Assembly: GCA_034508935.3 (NCBI GenBank)
Contig: CM067445.1
Span: 16,114,875 to 16,178,874 of the forward strand
DNA length: 64,000 nt
Reading direction: 5' to 3'
Source: Berghia stephanieae
Lineage: Eukaryota > Mollusca > Gastropoda > Nudibranchia > Aeolidiidae
The position numbers and the translations under genes were made by a program. Of the stretch, positions 24,035-63,490 are shown piece after piece; positions within the stretch are counted from its first letter, which is position 1, and each line of letters starts with the position of its first letter. The notes under the pieces were generated by a model. That model searched no databases. It saw only the letters and a program-made list of their open reading frames with translations, and was not told the DNA's origin.

Positions 24035-24446
24035 TAATAGTATAATATAAACATTAAAATATATTACAAGCAAATAAAATGATTAAAACAAAAATATTGG
24101 GGAAAAATAAAAGTTAACCCGGCCGGGATTTGAACTCTCGAACCTTAAGTTCAGAGTCAAACAGCTTATCCACCAAGCCATGGTGTCACTGAAATTTTAG
24201 TGACATTTAATCATGTCTATTTAGACATTAAAAAATGTATTTGAATGCCACTCTTCTTTTGATATTTTGAACTATGTTAATTGCACAGTAGCAGAAATTT
24301 AAAAATAACGGTCAAAATATTTCTACAACTTTGAATCGGGCTGTCAGTTACTGCACGAGTTCAATCTGGTAGTAGGTCAGCAGCTTATTTACATTCAACT
24401 GAGATTGTCGCACTTTTCACTCTCTCTATAATAAAAGAGTTCCTTA
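23501..24446. repeat. Simple-repeat rich spacer: (ATT)n, (AAT)n
   Basis: ATT tract at about 23580-23622 and AAT tract at about 23990-24035, otherwise AT-rich. No gene is seen apart from the tRNA-like relic listed separately. Confidence 0.7.
24115..24192 (-). pseudogene. tRNA-like relic (tRNA-derived SINE head)
   Basis: The minus strand shows a box-A-like TGGCTTGGTGGATAAGC, an anticodon-arm region TTTGACTCTGAACTTAAG and box-B-like GTTCAAATCCC followed by GGCCGGG. The acceptor stem does not close. It resembles the relic at 10229-10305. Confidence 0.55.
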
Positions 24447-24447
24447 T

Positions 24448-24500
24448 GGATACTGAATAGTGGCAAAGCACTATTCAGTATCTGATACTGAATAACCACT
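24448..24500. repeat. Isolated copy of the 29-bp palindrome
   Basis: One full copy of the 21487-21600 palindrome preceded by a half copy (GATACTGAATAGTGG). Together with the left cluster it brackets the 21.6-23.5 kb array and may mark the other end of one element about 3 kb long. Confidence 0.85.
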
Positions 24501-26189
24501 TCCAAAAAAAAACACGATTTTAGACTTACCGCTCAACTGAGCCGGCATTCAGTGGCTGTGACGTCACGCTTTAGCTGACCTTTGGACCCACGGTCGCTGC
24601 TGATTAAACACCACGCTCTACCTCCTTTATTGGCTTATTATTGATATTAACTTTTTGTTTTCATAATGTTTTTTCATGTAAGAGAATTTCATTCTTTTAT
24701 TTTCATTCTTATTTTTTATTGAAGTAAAAGTACGAAAAAAAAAAATAATGGTTGCCATGGGAGCCGAACTTCCGCCATCTTTGTTTACGATTGAAACTAG
24801 TCTGTGTGGCCCCCATGGTAAATATTGAATAAATATCTGTACTGGAGTCCTAAAAGTGAAGAGCTGAGCCAAGACCCCCCATCCACACACACACCCTCCC
24901 ATCATCACCTTTGGTTTATTTGTTTTGGATTTTTTTTTTTAATGGGGAAGGGGGGGGGGGGGTCATGTCGTATGATGACCGTCCTTTTCTCGGTAAATTT
25001 TAACTTTCAACAGCTACTTTTGGTCCACCAGTCAGTCATTTAAAACATTTTAACGTTCGGTTTGTTTACAGTTCTTTGAGAGTCCCATTTATTTTATTAA
25101 AAAAAAAAAATTAAAGCGGATTTATCTACAGTTTGTTTAATTATAGTGTGTTGACTTCCTTCAAGCCCTCACTTTTCATACTTAGGCAACAAGGAATTGA
25201 TCCAATATATATCTTTTTCACTCCAAAATATTATTCCTTTTCATATTTTGCTTCATTTAACTTTGTTTTGATTCAGATGAATACTTTCAAATGTTTAAAG
25301 GATGTCAAGGAGAAGATTGCTGCTATTGCTGAGTCTCAAGGTCAAACTCTCACGTACTCAGTAGTAGTTCTAAAGTTATGCCTATTCATGACCACCAAAG
25401 GAAGAAAGAAGACAATAAAAGCAAAATCCAGTTTATAATGAAAGAATAGAATTCTACCTATATTTTGATTTATAATTCATCAAAATCCGTCCATTTTTGA
25501 CGAAGTTACGTCTTCATAGGCAGTTGTTATTACTTGTGTTGTCATGAACTCGTCACAACTTTGCAATGGTAAAATTGGCCGTTTTGAACCCCGAAAAATA
25601 TTCATTTAAAAATTCATAACTCTTGAACCAATTGAGATATCTCAAAAGTTTAAAAAGCATTGGAATAAGCACAGCAAGCTGCTTCTGTTAATACCAATTT
25701 AAAGAAGTTCTTTATAATTTGAAATTTTCACTAAACTGCCTAGTCATACCACTAGATCTCAGCCACACAGCATCTCTTGTGTTTTTGTTCATGGCTTCCC
25801 TCCCAGGCCATACAAACACCTCTCTCACAATTAAGCCACGGCATGGATGCTAATGCAGTGGCTTTGTCTTGGAAGTCAGGGCAGAAATCTCAGGATACGG
25901 GAGACAACTCAGTAATGATAAAAACAACCACTTATGAATGAGTAATATCCCTCGTTTTACTGCATAGTCAGTCCACACCACAAGAGATTTTGTAACTAGT
26001 TATGTAAATTTGAAAAATTTCAAGCAGTGTCTCGAATTTTGAAACAAAATCGCAAGAACCAACAAAACAAAAGGAAACAGTAACTATGTTCCTTCATTTA
26101 ACAGATCAATTTAAAACCGACAAACTACACTTACGATTTGGTGGGATTCATCGGAAGGCACTACACAGAATTGATTTATACAATAGATA
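24501..26189. other. Intergenic, no convincing gene
   Basis: A short frame starting at 24757 in good context (GCCATGGGAGCC), with a donor-like GGTAAAT at 24817, and a 53-codon frame from 25277 (MNTFKCLKDVKEK) look exon-like. Neither has a partner exon in phase nor a recognised domain. Confidence 0.4.
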
Positions 26190-26540
26190 GTAATAATAAA
26201 TGGCACTTATATAGCGCTTTACCCCATTGTCACAGGCTCTAAGCGCTTTACAACAGTGATATAAAACAAAACTCCAGCGCTATTCGTAGTTGTAGTTGTA
26301 CAGATAAGGGCTAGCCAAATAAAAAACATAGCAGTAGCAGTAGGTAACATTTTACAAGGAAAAAAATATCTCCAAAAACTATACATTCAACTGTTTCCCT
26401 CCCAGCCAAGGACTCCGGCCAGGGTCGGGACAAACCTTAGCATCTCATTCCAAGATAAAGACGGAAAGCAATTGGAAAACAGGGGCATAGAATACAAGTA
26501 CCTCCCTGTGGGAGGTCGGGAACTCCACCCAGAGGAAATA
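26190..26540 (-). mobile_element. SINE-like dispersed repeat with GCGCTATATAA tail, most complete copy
   Basis: Read on the minus strand it begins near GAGTTCCCGACCTCCC, passes through TTTTCCAATTGCTTTCC, ATCTTGGAATGAGATG and GGAAACAGTTGAATGTATAG, and ends in AAAGCGCTATATAAGTGCC followed by TTATTATTA. The same 3' tail closes the LINE fragment at 32230-33140, which suggests that the LINE machinery mobilised this short element. Confidence 0.75.
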
Positions 26541-27119
26541 TAGACATATTTTTAAATTGCTTTTGCTTAAAAGAAATGACAAAGAAAACAGTTGGGTAAG
26601 GTAATGAAATCATATTTTAATTTTATTTAGTGGGTATTGAGTATCTACACTAGTCATTCATGCCTACAATCAATCTATATCACACATTTCATTCCAACTA
26701 GGGTTTTTTTTGGGCAAATTTTAGGTCTCAATATGGCAAAAAATGCAGATGACAGACTAGAGAATTGACAAATTGGAAGACCCCCCAAAAAACAAAGAAA
26801 AAAACCCAAAAGGAGCATCTTGATTGATCAATGTTTCTACTATGACTAGTCTTTTTAAATAATGCTAGTTTGCTTTAACATTCATAAAGGTTAGTTTAGC
26901 GCCTAGTACTAGTACACTGCTATGGAAAAAAAACGATGAAAATAAATCTAGAGCTTACCTGCTCTCACAACATCATGAAAAAGTAACTCCGGTTCTGTGG
27001 TCGGTGGTATGCCATCTAGGTATAGGTCAAAGTCAAAGGTTCGAGTTTTACCTTACCTCTCTTTGCCTCAACTGATTTGGAGAATTTAGAGTATTTCAGG
27101 CTTGTTGTAGTTAAAGCAA

Positions 27120-27290
27120 TAAAATAAAGAAAATTCCCTTTATTCATCCCATAGGGGAAATTTGTCTTTAGGGTCTTATTTCAAGGTAAGACTGGAATAA
27201 CCCATGCGTCAGCCGCAGTACATTTATGCAAATTGAGCTAGGGCGTGGTGACTTGCTCGAGGCCTCACAGCATAATTTAACGCGTAGTTA
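27120..27290 (-). mobile_element. tRNA-derived SINE, family A copy 1
   Basis: On the minus strand it ends in GACAAATTTCCCCTATGGG, then ATGAATAAAGGGAATTTT. The middle carries GAGCAAGTCACC, CTAGCTCAATTTG and the GGCTG...TTATTCCAGTCTT block shared with 40180-40403 and 43798-43985. The tRNA-like head is missing or strongly decayed here. Confidence 0.8.
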
Positions 27291-29383
27291 TTTCCCTTGT
27301 TAGAGGGCTTGATTTTTTTATTTCTTTTTCAGAAATAACTGATACAAAACTAAATAAAATCTAATTTGTCCAATTCTATAGAGACAAAGCCACCAAATTT
27401 AACGGTACTTAACAAAGCCAAGACACGAGTATAACATGACAAACATGTGCTTCCATGGCTAGGATCAGACTTGAGTAATTATCTCTGTTAGGATCAGACT
27501 TTAGCAATTATCTCTTTTACTATGCAACAAGTCCTGTCATACGCATGCTTTGGTCTTTGTTAATATAATTATAATGTGAAATTGAACCAGTTGTTTCACA
27601 ATTAGTCTGATAAAGATAATTTTGCATTAATATCTTAAACTTAAACATAAAATAAAGTGAACACATCTGAGAAGGCAACAAATATCCTGTGCTTGTATTT
27701 TAAGTCCCCTACCATAACGTATTATTATGATTCATTACCCAACTTTATTTACAAAAAATCAATCATCAACCTATATATATACAAATAATATTGATACTCA
27801 AGATTAACATAAACAAAAATTTAAACATAAAAATCACACAAGTCCACACACGCAGCTACATGCTTGCATGCATACACATACAAACACATACACACACACT
27901 CTCTATCTCACATACACACTCACAAACATACAGCCTCATACACACATGCGTACCTAAACAAGCGTGTTTCGAATTGTTTACCCGAGATAAATCATGCAGT
28001 AATATTAAGTGTCACACTCTTTAAAGTATTTCAAGCAATCTTTTTGATTTTACCCCACTTCTTATTATCATTATTATTATTGTCATTATTATTATTATCA
28101 TCATTAACACCATTAGCACGACTTATAATACAGCAGTTGCCTGTCAGAATGAAGAAGTTGGTAAAAACAGCAGACTTAAAATTGTCATCGACAGCAACCC
28201 GGACTAACAGCCAATAATTTGGAAATCTCCCCAACCTTACTGAACAAATGATGACGAACAATTGACAAAAACAAAAACAGATATCAGCGAGGGACATCAG
28301 CTATAAAGTATGGCAAAAGAAGACACTCACAAAGCAAAAGATTCTATTCTATTTATCCAAATGGGAATCTTTATGGAAGGTAAGCAAATAAAATTATGAC
28401 AAATGATACAGAGAAAATAAGTCTCTATAGAATAATATGTGGATGATGATAAGAGATGAGTAAAAAATAAAACAGTGAAAGAGAACAGGCAGTGAATTGG
28501 ATCCACATCATCACCTCCACAGGTCACGATCTTCTGTCTTATACCAGGATAAAAAGAAATATTGCAATGGGATGTTACAGTAGTGGGAATTTTCTTTCAC
28601 GTGCATACGCGATACTTAAGGTTGGCAAATTTCTTTGTGAGAATGATATTGATATTACATAATCATCTTGATGGAAAAGGAGGCTACAATGAGGTTTTCA
28701 CTGTCACATCCAAAATAAATAAATAATATTAAAAAAAAAAAAGAAAACAACAAACAAACAAAAAACAAAAACAACAAAACAGGCAAAACACTGCTCACAC
28801 TTTTATTCCTTTGACCATCTATTCTCCCTTTCCCAAAGTTTAGACACTTTCCAGATTATAGCCAGTCAGGCTTATTTATCAAAACAAATAGCTAAATTGA
28901 TAAATTTCTGGATTTGCAAAAAAAATCCTGGCATGTATGAGTATGACCCTTGAATGCTTCAGCATCGCGATGATTTTTTTTTACAGAGAAAGCTAATGTA
29001 TTATCTATAAAGAAAACAAACATGAAAAAAGCCGACAGGGTGACCTCTTTAACATAAGCCACAACCCCATTAAACAATTGCTGGGACATAATGGATCAAT
29101 CAATATTTTCTTGTGTATGTACAGGGCAATGGGTCTCAATTTATGAATTTGAATTTATAATTAGCGTCTCAAGATCTGGTAAGAGGTTAAGTTGACACAT
29201 AGAACAGGCATATAATTATCACATCTATACATGACTTTGGCATCACTCCATCACCAGCGTCAACAACCAGGAACAGACCTTGGAAACAAGATTAAAAAGA
29301 AAAAGTAATGTTCATCATTTCATTTCAAAACCATACTATCTAACTAAAATAAATAAATAAATATTCAAACACTGCTTTCAAGG
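27291..29383. other. Intergenic, no gene seen
   Basis: AT-rich sequence with a CA-rich tract at about 27865-27960 and ATT-type tracts at about 28065-28100. No exon with domain support was found on either strand. It lies downstream of PPME1 and may hold part of its 3' UTR. Confidence 0.4.
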
Positions 29384-29936
29384 GTTCTAATAGCTCAATT
29401 GGTAGAGCACTTGCTTCAGAAGCAAAGGGACTACTATTGATCCCAGAGTTTTTCCGGCCTTATCGAATCAGCAGTGTTCGGAACTTTAGGTCTGTTAGAA
29501 CAGAACTTTCTGATAGACAAGTGTTCCATCAATTGGTAGAGCACTTGCTTCAGAAGCAAAGGGACTACTATTGATCCCAGAGTTTTTCCGGCCTTATCGA
29601 ACCAGCAGTGTTCGGAACTTTAGGTCTGTTAGAACAGAACTTTCTGATAGACAAGTGTTCCATCAATTGGTAGAGCACTTGCTTCAGAAGCAAAGGGACT
29701 ACTATTGATCCCAGAGTATTTCCGGCCATATCGAACCAGCAGTGTTCGGAACTTTAGGTCTGTTAGAACAGAACTTTCTGATAGACAAGTGTTCCATCAA
29801 TTGGTAGAGCACTTGCTTCAGAAGCAAAGGGACTACTATTGATCCCAGAGTATTTCCGGCCTTATCGAACCAGCAGTGTTCGGAACTTTAGGTTTGTTAG
29901 ATCAGAACTTTCCGATAGACAAGTGTTCCATCAAAA
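29384..29936 (+). repeat. Four tandem 134-bp units with a tRNA-like head
   Basis: GGTAGAGCAC recurs at 29401, 29535, 29669 and 29803, an exact 134-base period with very few differences. The first unit starts with a good box A (TAGCTCAATTGGTAGAGCA) and an anticodon-like arm TTGCTTCAGAAGCAA, followed by a weak box B (CTATTGATCCC). Later units replace the bases before TTGGTAGAGC with GTGTTCCATCAA. This is a SINE head and body multiplied in tandem. A frame crossing the last unit is not a gene. Confidence 0.9.
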
Positions 29937-30679
29937 GGTTAGCAAAAATGAATATAGCAGCTTCAAAAAATAACAAAATACCAAACATGGAATATTTCAG
30001 GCTCAAAACCCTTCTTCAGCCAATAACAAAAAATGATATAAACATTGATACATCACTTAAAATCCAGACGTAAGTCAGGAAAGTATGATGTCCTGTACCA
30101 AATATTTTTCTGCTGTCTGTCTGAATTTCAAATGATGTATTAATATTTTTATTGCATCTTCTTAATATCTTGATACTTATTAGGAGTTGTGTGTGTTCTG
30201 CAATTGGGATTAAGATTAAACTGGCTGCATCTTGACTTTCTTAATCAAAACCTCTTATTTTTGTCTACCACAATTGTCATTATTTGTGGCGTTCTGCTCC
30301 AGGATATTTAAAAAATAATAGTGTTGCTGATACAATGGTTAATTTTCACATTCATATTTGAGAAAAAAGACTTGCAGAGCATATTCTGTCTTCATTTAAT
30401 GTTGTTAGAGTAGTAACCAAATTAAAATTCACAGCACATCATGTGTAAGTCTTCATGAAGAATATATATGCACATGGTCGTCCTAATTATTTCGGAACCT
30501 CCGGGTAACCTCTGTTCTGTGATGTAATGGTTGACACCTGCAAATCAGCTGATCTGCTCAATCCTTTGAAAAGCTGGTTCTGGTTCTGTATCATATACAC
30601 CTTTTCCTGATCTGGCACCCCCCCCCCTTACATAAATATAATACAGTAAACCAAGGTTGCACTAAACACATTATTCCAC

Positions 30680-50394
<19,715 letters not shown>

Positions 50395-51305
50395 TGTTTA
50401 CTGTTTCACTGTAACTTGGGTGTGAAAAGGAAAAAGTTTTCAAGAGTACTTTCCCTTAGTAAGCTTATACGTATCACATATTGGTACACAAAAAAAAGTA
50501 TATCTAGTATTAATATTCGGGTATAAGGAATTAAACTAAACATAGAAAGCCGGATTTTATAGAAATCATCATTAAAAACATTCTAATAAAATTTGAACGT
50601 GGGTATTAGAGTTTAAAATCTATTTACATTAAAAAACATCCACGATTTACACGAACTTGCATATATCTTTTACTAAGCAAATCATTTGAAGCACAACGTC
50701 AATAAAAAGTAATTTCTATCTATAAAAATATCTACGAAACAAAATAACAATACGTTGCAGGAGAAAAATATTTCCACGTAAACAGACAGACAAACGTAAC
50801 ATTTTTGTCAAGAAAAAAAAACAACCCAAAAAAACAAACAAAAACTTAAAGCGCGTACAAATACATCTTGGTGATACAACGAGAAGACTGTTATAGTGAG
50901 GATTTGATTTGAACATTGCCAATAGCCAATTTATCTTTAAAATTTTAAAAATATTAATGAATGAGAATGGAAAGTGAACGCAAACCCAGCCCCCAGATTG
51001 TGATTTGTTGATTGTTGATCAGTCAGGCGTTCATCATTCCAACAGGTATGTCTTAGACAGTAGTATAGTGTTCAAATTTTATATGAGAAATGATATGTGG
51101 TGAGCCAATTGAACTATAGACTATAGCCATGGTACTACATAGGCAGGATTGATTGTTTAGCGATTATGGTGTGTTGCTAAGAAGATTTTAATTATTAAAT
51201 CAAAATCATATGCAAAATGCTAAACTAAGCGTGAAAATGCCAGTGGTAATTTGTGTCCCAAATCAGTTGTAGTTGTAAATAGTTTGAAGTCTGATCAAAT
51301 TCCTT
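50395..51305. promoter_or_regulatory. Upstream region of PPME1
   Basis: Region directly before the PPME1 start codon (50394). No TATA box or other clear site could be chosen. No gene is seen to 51305. Confidence 0.35.
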
Positions 51306-51475
51306 TAGAATGTGGTGACCCGCAGGGGTCAGTTCTTGGACCTGTGATTTTTGTTCTCTACTACTACTACATTCACTTTCAAAGGTTATAAGATAAGTAA
51401 GGGGCTTTGACCTTTCCTACCACCAATATATGCTGATGGCACCTAGTTATTTGGATCCGAATGTACCATAAACTT
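51306..51475 (+). mobile_element. LINE reverse transcriptase fragment
   Basis: Encodes [19 protein letters not shown] (from about 51308), the conserved [10 protein letters not shown] block, then an interrupted stretch and IYADGT (about 51429), a decayed YADD box. Too short to name a clade. Confidence 0.75.
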
Positions 51476-51477
51476 AC

Positions 51478-51630
51478 AAAACGTGTTTTTATGCAGCTTC
51501 GTTGATGGTTTATCTTAACATTTGTTTTTATGCACCCCCATTACGTATGCGCATTCCACCCAATTTCATCAGCGATGCTGTGTTTCTGTATTTGTACATG
51601 GTAAAAGTTATAATGTAACACCTGTACGTC
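51478..51630. mobile_element. Short dispersed repeat, pair of 10430-10580 (inverted)
   Basis: Reverse complement of the RPS3A intron 2 segment, sharing GCATTCCACCCAATTTCATC. See the 10430 entry. Confidence 0.6.
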
Positions 51631-51889
51631 TTTATAAATAATAATAATTTAAAAAAAAATTTTTAAACGGAAATTTAAACCACTGGAGTTCACGAAGGGG
51701 CTGCATATAAAGACTTAATAGACTGATTTACATTTATCCATTGGATGAAATAGGCGATACATATGTTACAAATACTCCAATAATTCATTTTCAGGACTTA
51801 CCAGTTTTAACAAACTTGTGTGAAATATCAACAAAACCTATCTTACTGAACCAGTGTCTAATTTCATCAAGTACAGCGATTCGTGTTTA

Positions 51890-52450
51890 GTTTTTTTCAT
51901 CTTCAATCTCCAATGGCTTGGATTCGCAAAGGCTCCATGGGCCCATCACTGCAAATGTTGAGTTACAGTCCAATCAAAACGGGGAACAGTCACAGATTAT
52001 TTTGACAAGCAAATGCATTCAAAACTGTTTTGAAAGTTTCCAAGCATTAAATGTTCGTTATGTCCAGTGGCAGGACATTCCAGTCATTTATTGTTTGTGG
52101 GAAAAAGCTGTGTTTTTATGTGTCTGTTCTTGTAAATGGTTGTATGTATTGTGATCCATTTTATCTATGTGTAGCATCCCTATCTGATTTGCTTTTTATG
52201 TAGTTTGGGATGGCGATGGGTGAGTTTGGGTCGTTGATGGTTTTGTGTCAGGTAACAATACAGGATACCTTGCACCGGTTTTTCAATGGTTTCTATTCAA
52301 GTGACTGGAGGATGTCACACAAATGGATCCAGTTGCGAATCTTGCAGCTGTTCTTTGTACTTTTTCAATCTGGTCTATGTCATTTTTTGTGTAGGGGTCC
52401 CACACGGTGCTGGCATATTCTAATATTGACCTGATAAGTGCTATGTACGC
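51890..52450 (-). mobile_element. LINE 3' fragment, family shared with 2243-2625
   Basis: The minus strand reads SILEYASTVWDPYTKNDIDQ, then KVQRTAARFATGS (about 52440-52300), the RT C-terminus. After a frame change it runs into the tail that matches 2260-2600. It lies between the divergent PPME1 and transporter genes. The plus-strand frames here are not genes. Confidence 0.8.
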
Positions 52451-53149
52451 CTGGGCTTTTCATGTAGGAAGCTAAATAATAATGTTAAATACTTCCTGCT
52501 TAAGTTATGAATTCAAGGAATTTTTTATAAATATAGATGCCTTTAAATTTCATTCACACAGGTGCTTAATAGCATCTACTTAAAAGATGAAATTGGCAAT
52601 CTTGTTACAGACATTGATTAACGCTTTTGACATCACCTCCTAATGTAGATTTCAAATGAAATGAGACAACATATTGTGCCTTTACAAGCTAGTTAAAATT
52701 CTATGGCTTCCACATTTGTATCCTAAAGTTGAGTGACCAATAGTCGTATGTTACGAGCTGGTGGTTGCAATAGGAATATAGACTGTGATCAGGTTTTGTT
52801 TTCAGTATCACTTATGTTAATTTTAGATTTTTTATTTGACCATCTTAAATGAAATTTTAAAGGTCTGAGATTTGCTCTTTGCATCAATTCATTAACATTT
52901 TAATCATGATTATCTTTTTCAATGAAACTAACAAAGATGGAAAATATTCCTCTTTTTATTGAACTGTCATAATTTACTTTTTTTTTTCCAGGTCTACCAT
53001 GATGACAGAGGCTCTTTATAGCAACAATGGCAAGGGATCTATTTAATCGAGTATATTTATAAGCCACAAAGGAATTTAACACCTCCTTCTGATTAAGAAG
53101 AATTTTAAGAGGCGTCTTTTCATAAACAAAAAAAAAAAAAAGAATCATC
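52451..53149 (+). promoter_or_regulatory. Upstream/5' UTR region of the transporter gene
   Basis: A strong acceptor-like tract (T run then CCAG) ends at 52992, so a 5' UTR exon may start at 52993 and run into the coding exon at 53150. It would contain short upstream ATG frames (for example ATGATG at about 53000). A promoter position cannot be given. Confidence 0.35.
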
Positions 53150-61209
<8,060 letters not shown>

Positions 61210-61411
61210 GTATGTAATAAATAGCTTATTTGTTTGTCTTTATTCTGTTACACGTTTGTTGTAGGAAAATTGTATTTACGTTTTACATGTTGTGATTTTC
61301 AGATTTCCGTCTGATTAAGATTAGATATATGTTTTATGCTTATACATTTCTCATTCTTATTACTTCAAGTTTCCAATTATGCATAATACATTATCTCCAA
61401 AGTAAAAGTAC

Positions 61412-61638
<227 letters not shown>

Positions 61639-62076
61639 GTTTATATAGGGTTTATCAATGAAACTGAAAGAACTCAAGTAGATTTTCTTCTCTATTACTA
61701 TTAATAATTGTTCTTTTATTGTCATTAAAATTGAGGTTCTGTTTTTATAACTTTTTTTTTTACCAATGGTAGGAGATCAGAATATATTGATACTGCTGTT
61801 GGGACTCGTATTAATCCGCTTTGCTTAATAATCCTAATTGGTATTAGGGCCCTTTTACTTATACAATCCTTTCTACTCTTTGTGGTGTATCAGATACTCT
61901 GTATTATTAGCCATCTTTTTTACTTAGTTCAATAACTTGATAAATAATTATGAAAATTTTTTTTAAATGGGCGGATGGATGTATATATACGTTTATTAAG
62001 AAAAAGATTGATATTGAATACTAGGTTGATAACACTGAGAGTTTGTTCTCAATTCACCTGGGTTTCATCGGAAGAT

Positions 62077-62135
62077 GGAAATGATAATATTAATGATATA
62101 TATATATAATTATATATATTAATATTATCATTTCC
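62077..62135. repeat. Long perfect palindrome with AT core
   Basis: GGAAATGATAATATTAAT on the left is matched by ATTAATATTATCATTTCC on the right across an AT-repeat core that is itself self-complementary. Can form a hairpin or cruciform. Confidence 0.95.
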
Positions 62136-62202
62136 ATATATATATATGTGCATTCAATAAGTATCTGGACTTTATTACAATACCAAAATTATTAATTGAA
62201 TG

Positions 62203-63490
62203 TACAGTCCACAGTGAAAATGTTGCGATTAACCGAAGTTGCAATTAACCGAAGTTGAGTTTCCTGTCCACTATTGCAACATTTTACACAAATACAAATA
62301 TGGTAAACCGAAACCAGTTGTTGTAAACATTGTTCTGAGTCCACCACAGACTGAGCAATTTGATTGGAATAAAAAATATATGGCAGTGCTGTATAGATTT
62401 TGACAAGTAAAAGCAGCTTTGAGGCAAGCCGACATCTTAAGATTGGATTTACTTTAACTTTTTGTTATCAACATTTGTAAAAGTCCAAGAGATTAGCCGT
62501 GATGAGAGACAATCAGCTCTCACCAAACCCGTTGGTCACAATGCACAGTTGTCAATCAGAAAACAAAGGCTATCATTGCTCAGTCTCTCCTCATATCTGT
62601 CTTCGTCTATCCATTATCTAAACCATTCCCAGCAAACTCGCCTCATATCTAATGGTCACAGATGACAGCACAAACCCGGACTACAAAGCCCTGCCCTCTT
62701 TTGTCTCTTATAGAACAGTAAAGTTGCTGCCCCAAACGTAAACAAAGGTCGAGAAGCACATGGCAAACCACATGTTCCTGTCTTGACAGCTCACGTTCCA
62801 ATGTAAATAATAGAAAGAAAATAACCTTTAAAATTTGGCTGTTAGGTGGCAAAAGAAACACATATTCATAAATACTCGATCATGTATCAAATAATGTCTA
62901 GATATGGATATTTTATGGAACAAAAGGTAAAATTTATCAAAAATTACAGTCTATCTATTTTTAGACCAGAGCAAATTATTGCGCTGGTGTGAACAAAACG
63001 AGAATTATTCGGAGCCTGATTTTCAGAATAATTTAGTCTTATATTATTATTTCTGCAACTGTTAGATTTTATGTAAACATATTTTCAATACTGAAAGTGT
63101 ATTGCCTACAACTCAAACTACAAAATTGGGAGACCTATATTGTGCGTAAATTATTCCGGTCCCTAACGGACATCACTAGCAACTTGTTATTGTTTACGTT
63201 TGGGGCACCTAACTTTACTGCTCTATAGTGTGGTGACACACTACTGTAACATTAAACCCTGCCCACTCTTGATTCTTCAACGTGTCATGATTTCACCCAT
63301 GATGAAATCTAATCATGAGATTTTGTTTGATTGATTCCTTCTGTTGAGGTCGAAAATTTGTTGCGATTAACCGAAATTTGTTGCAATTAACCAGTGACTT
63401 TTATATAGAATTAATTCCGTTTCTTTGGAAATGTTGTGATTAACCGACAGTTGCAATTAACTGAGTTGCGATTATCTGGAGTGAACTGTA
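62203..63490. mobile_element. Non-autonomous DNA transposon, pogo/Tigger-like ends
   Basis: Outer ends TACAGTCCAC (62203) and, read inward from 63490, TACAGTTCAC, consistent with TA target duplication and CAGT ends. Both terminal regions carry GTTGCGATTAACCGA and GTTGCAATTAACCGA words. No transposase frame is visible. A second small element lies inside it. The superfamily is inferred from end sequence only. Confidence 0.6.
62709..63227. mobile_element. MITE nested in the 62203-63490 element
   Basis: Terminal inverted repeats of about 37 bases: TATAGAACAGTAAAGTT...GCCCCAAACGTAAACAA at the left, and inward from the right TATAGAGCAGTAAAGTT...GCCCCAAACGTAAACAA, with about five differences. TATA at both outer edges fits a TA target. 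The 0.5-kb interior has no coding capacity. Confidence 0.75.

Noticed and set aside
24757-24817. First exon candidate MGAELPPSLFTIETS with good start context and a GTAAAT donor
   Set aside because: No downstream exon in matching phase and no recognisable product.
25277-25438. 53-codon frame MNTFKCLKDVKEKIAAIAES
   Set aside because: Preceded by an acceptor-like TTTGATTCAG, but no partner exon, no known domain, and it runs into repeat-like sequence.
29945-30070. Frame with CAAACATGG...CCCTTCTTCAGCC, also seen inverted near 60370-60430
   Set aside because: Probably a short dispersed repeat; similar words end several retroelement families, but the evidence is too thin to name one.
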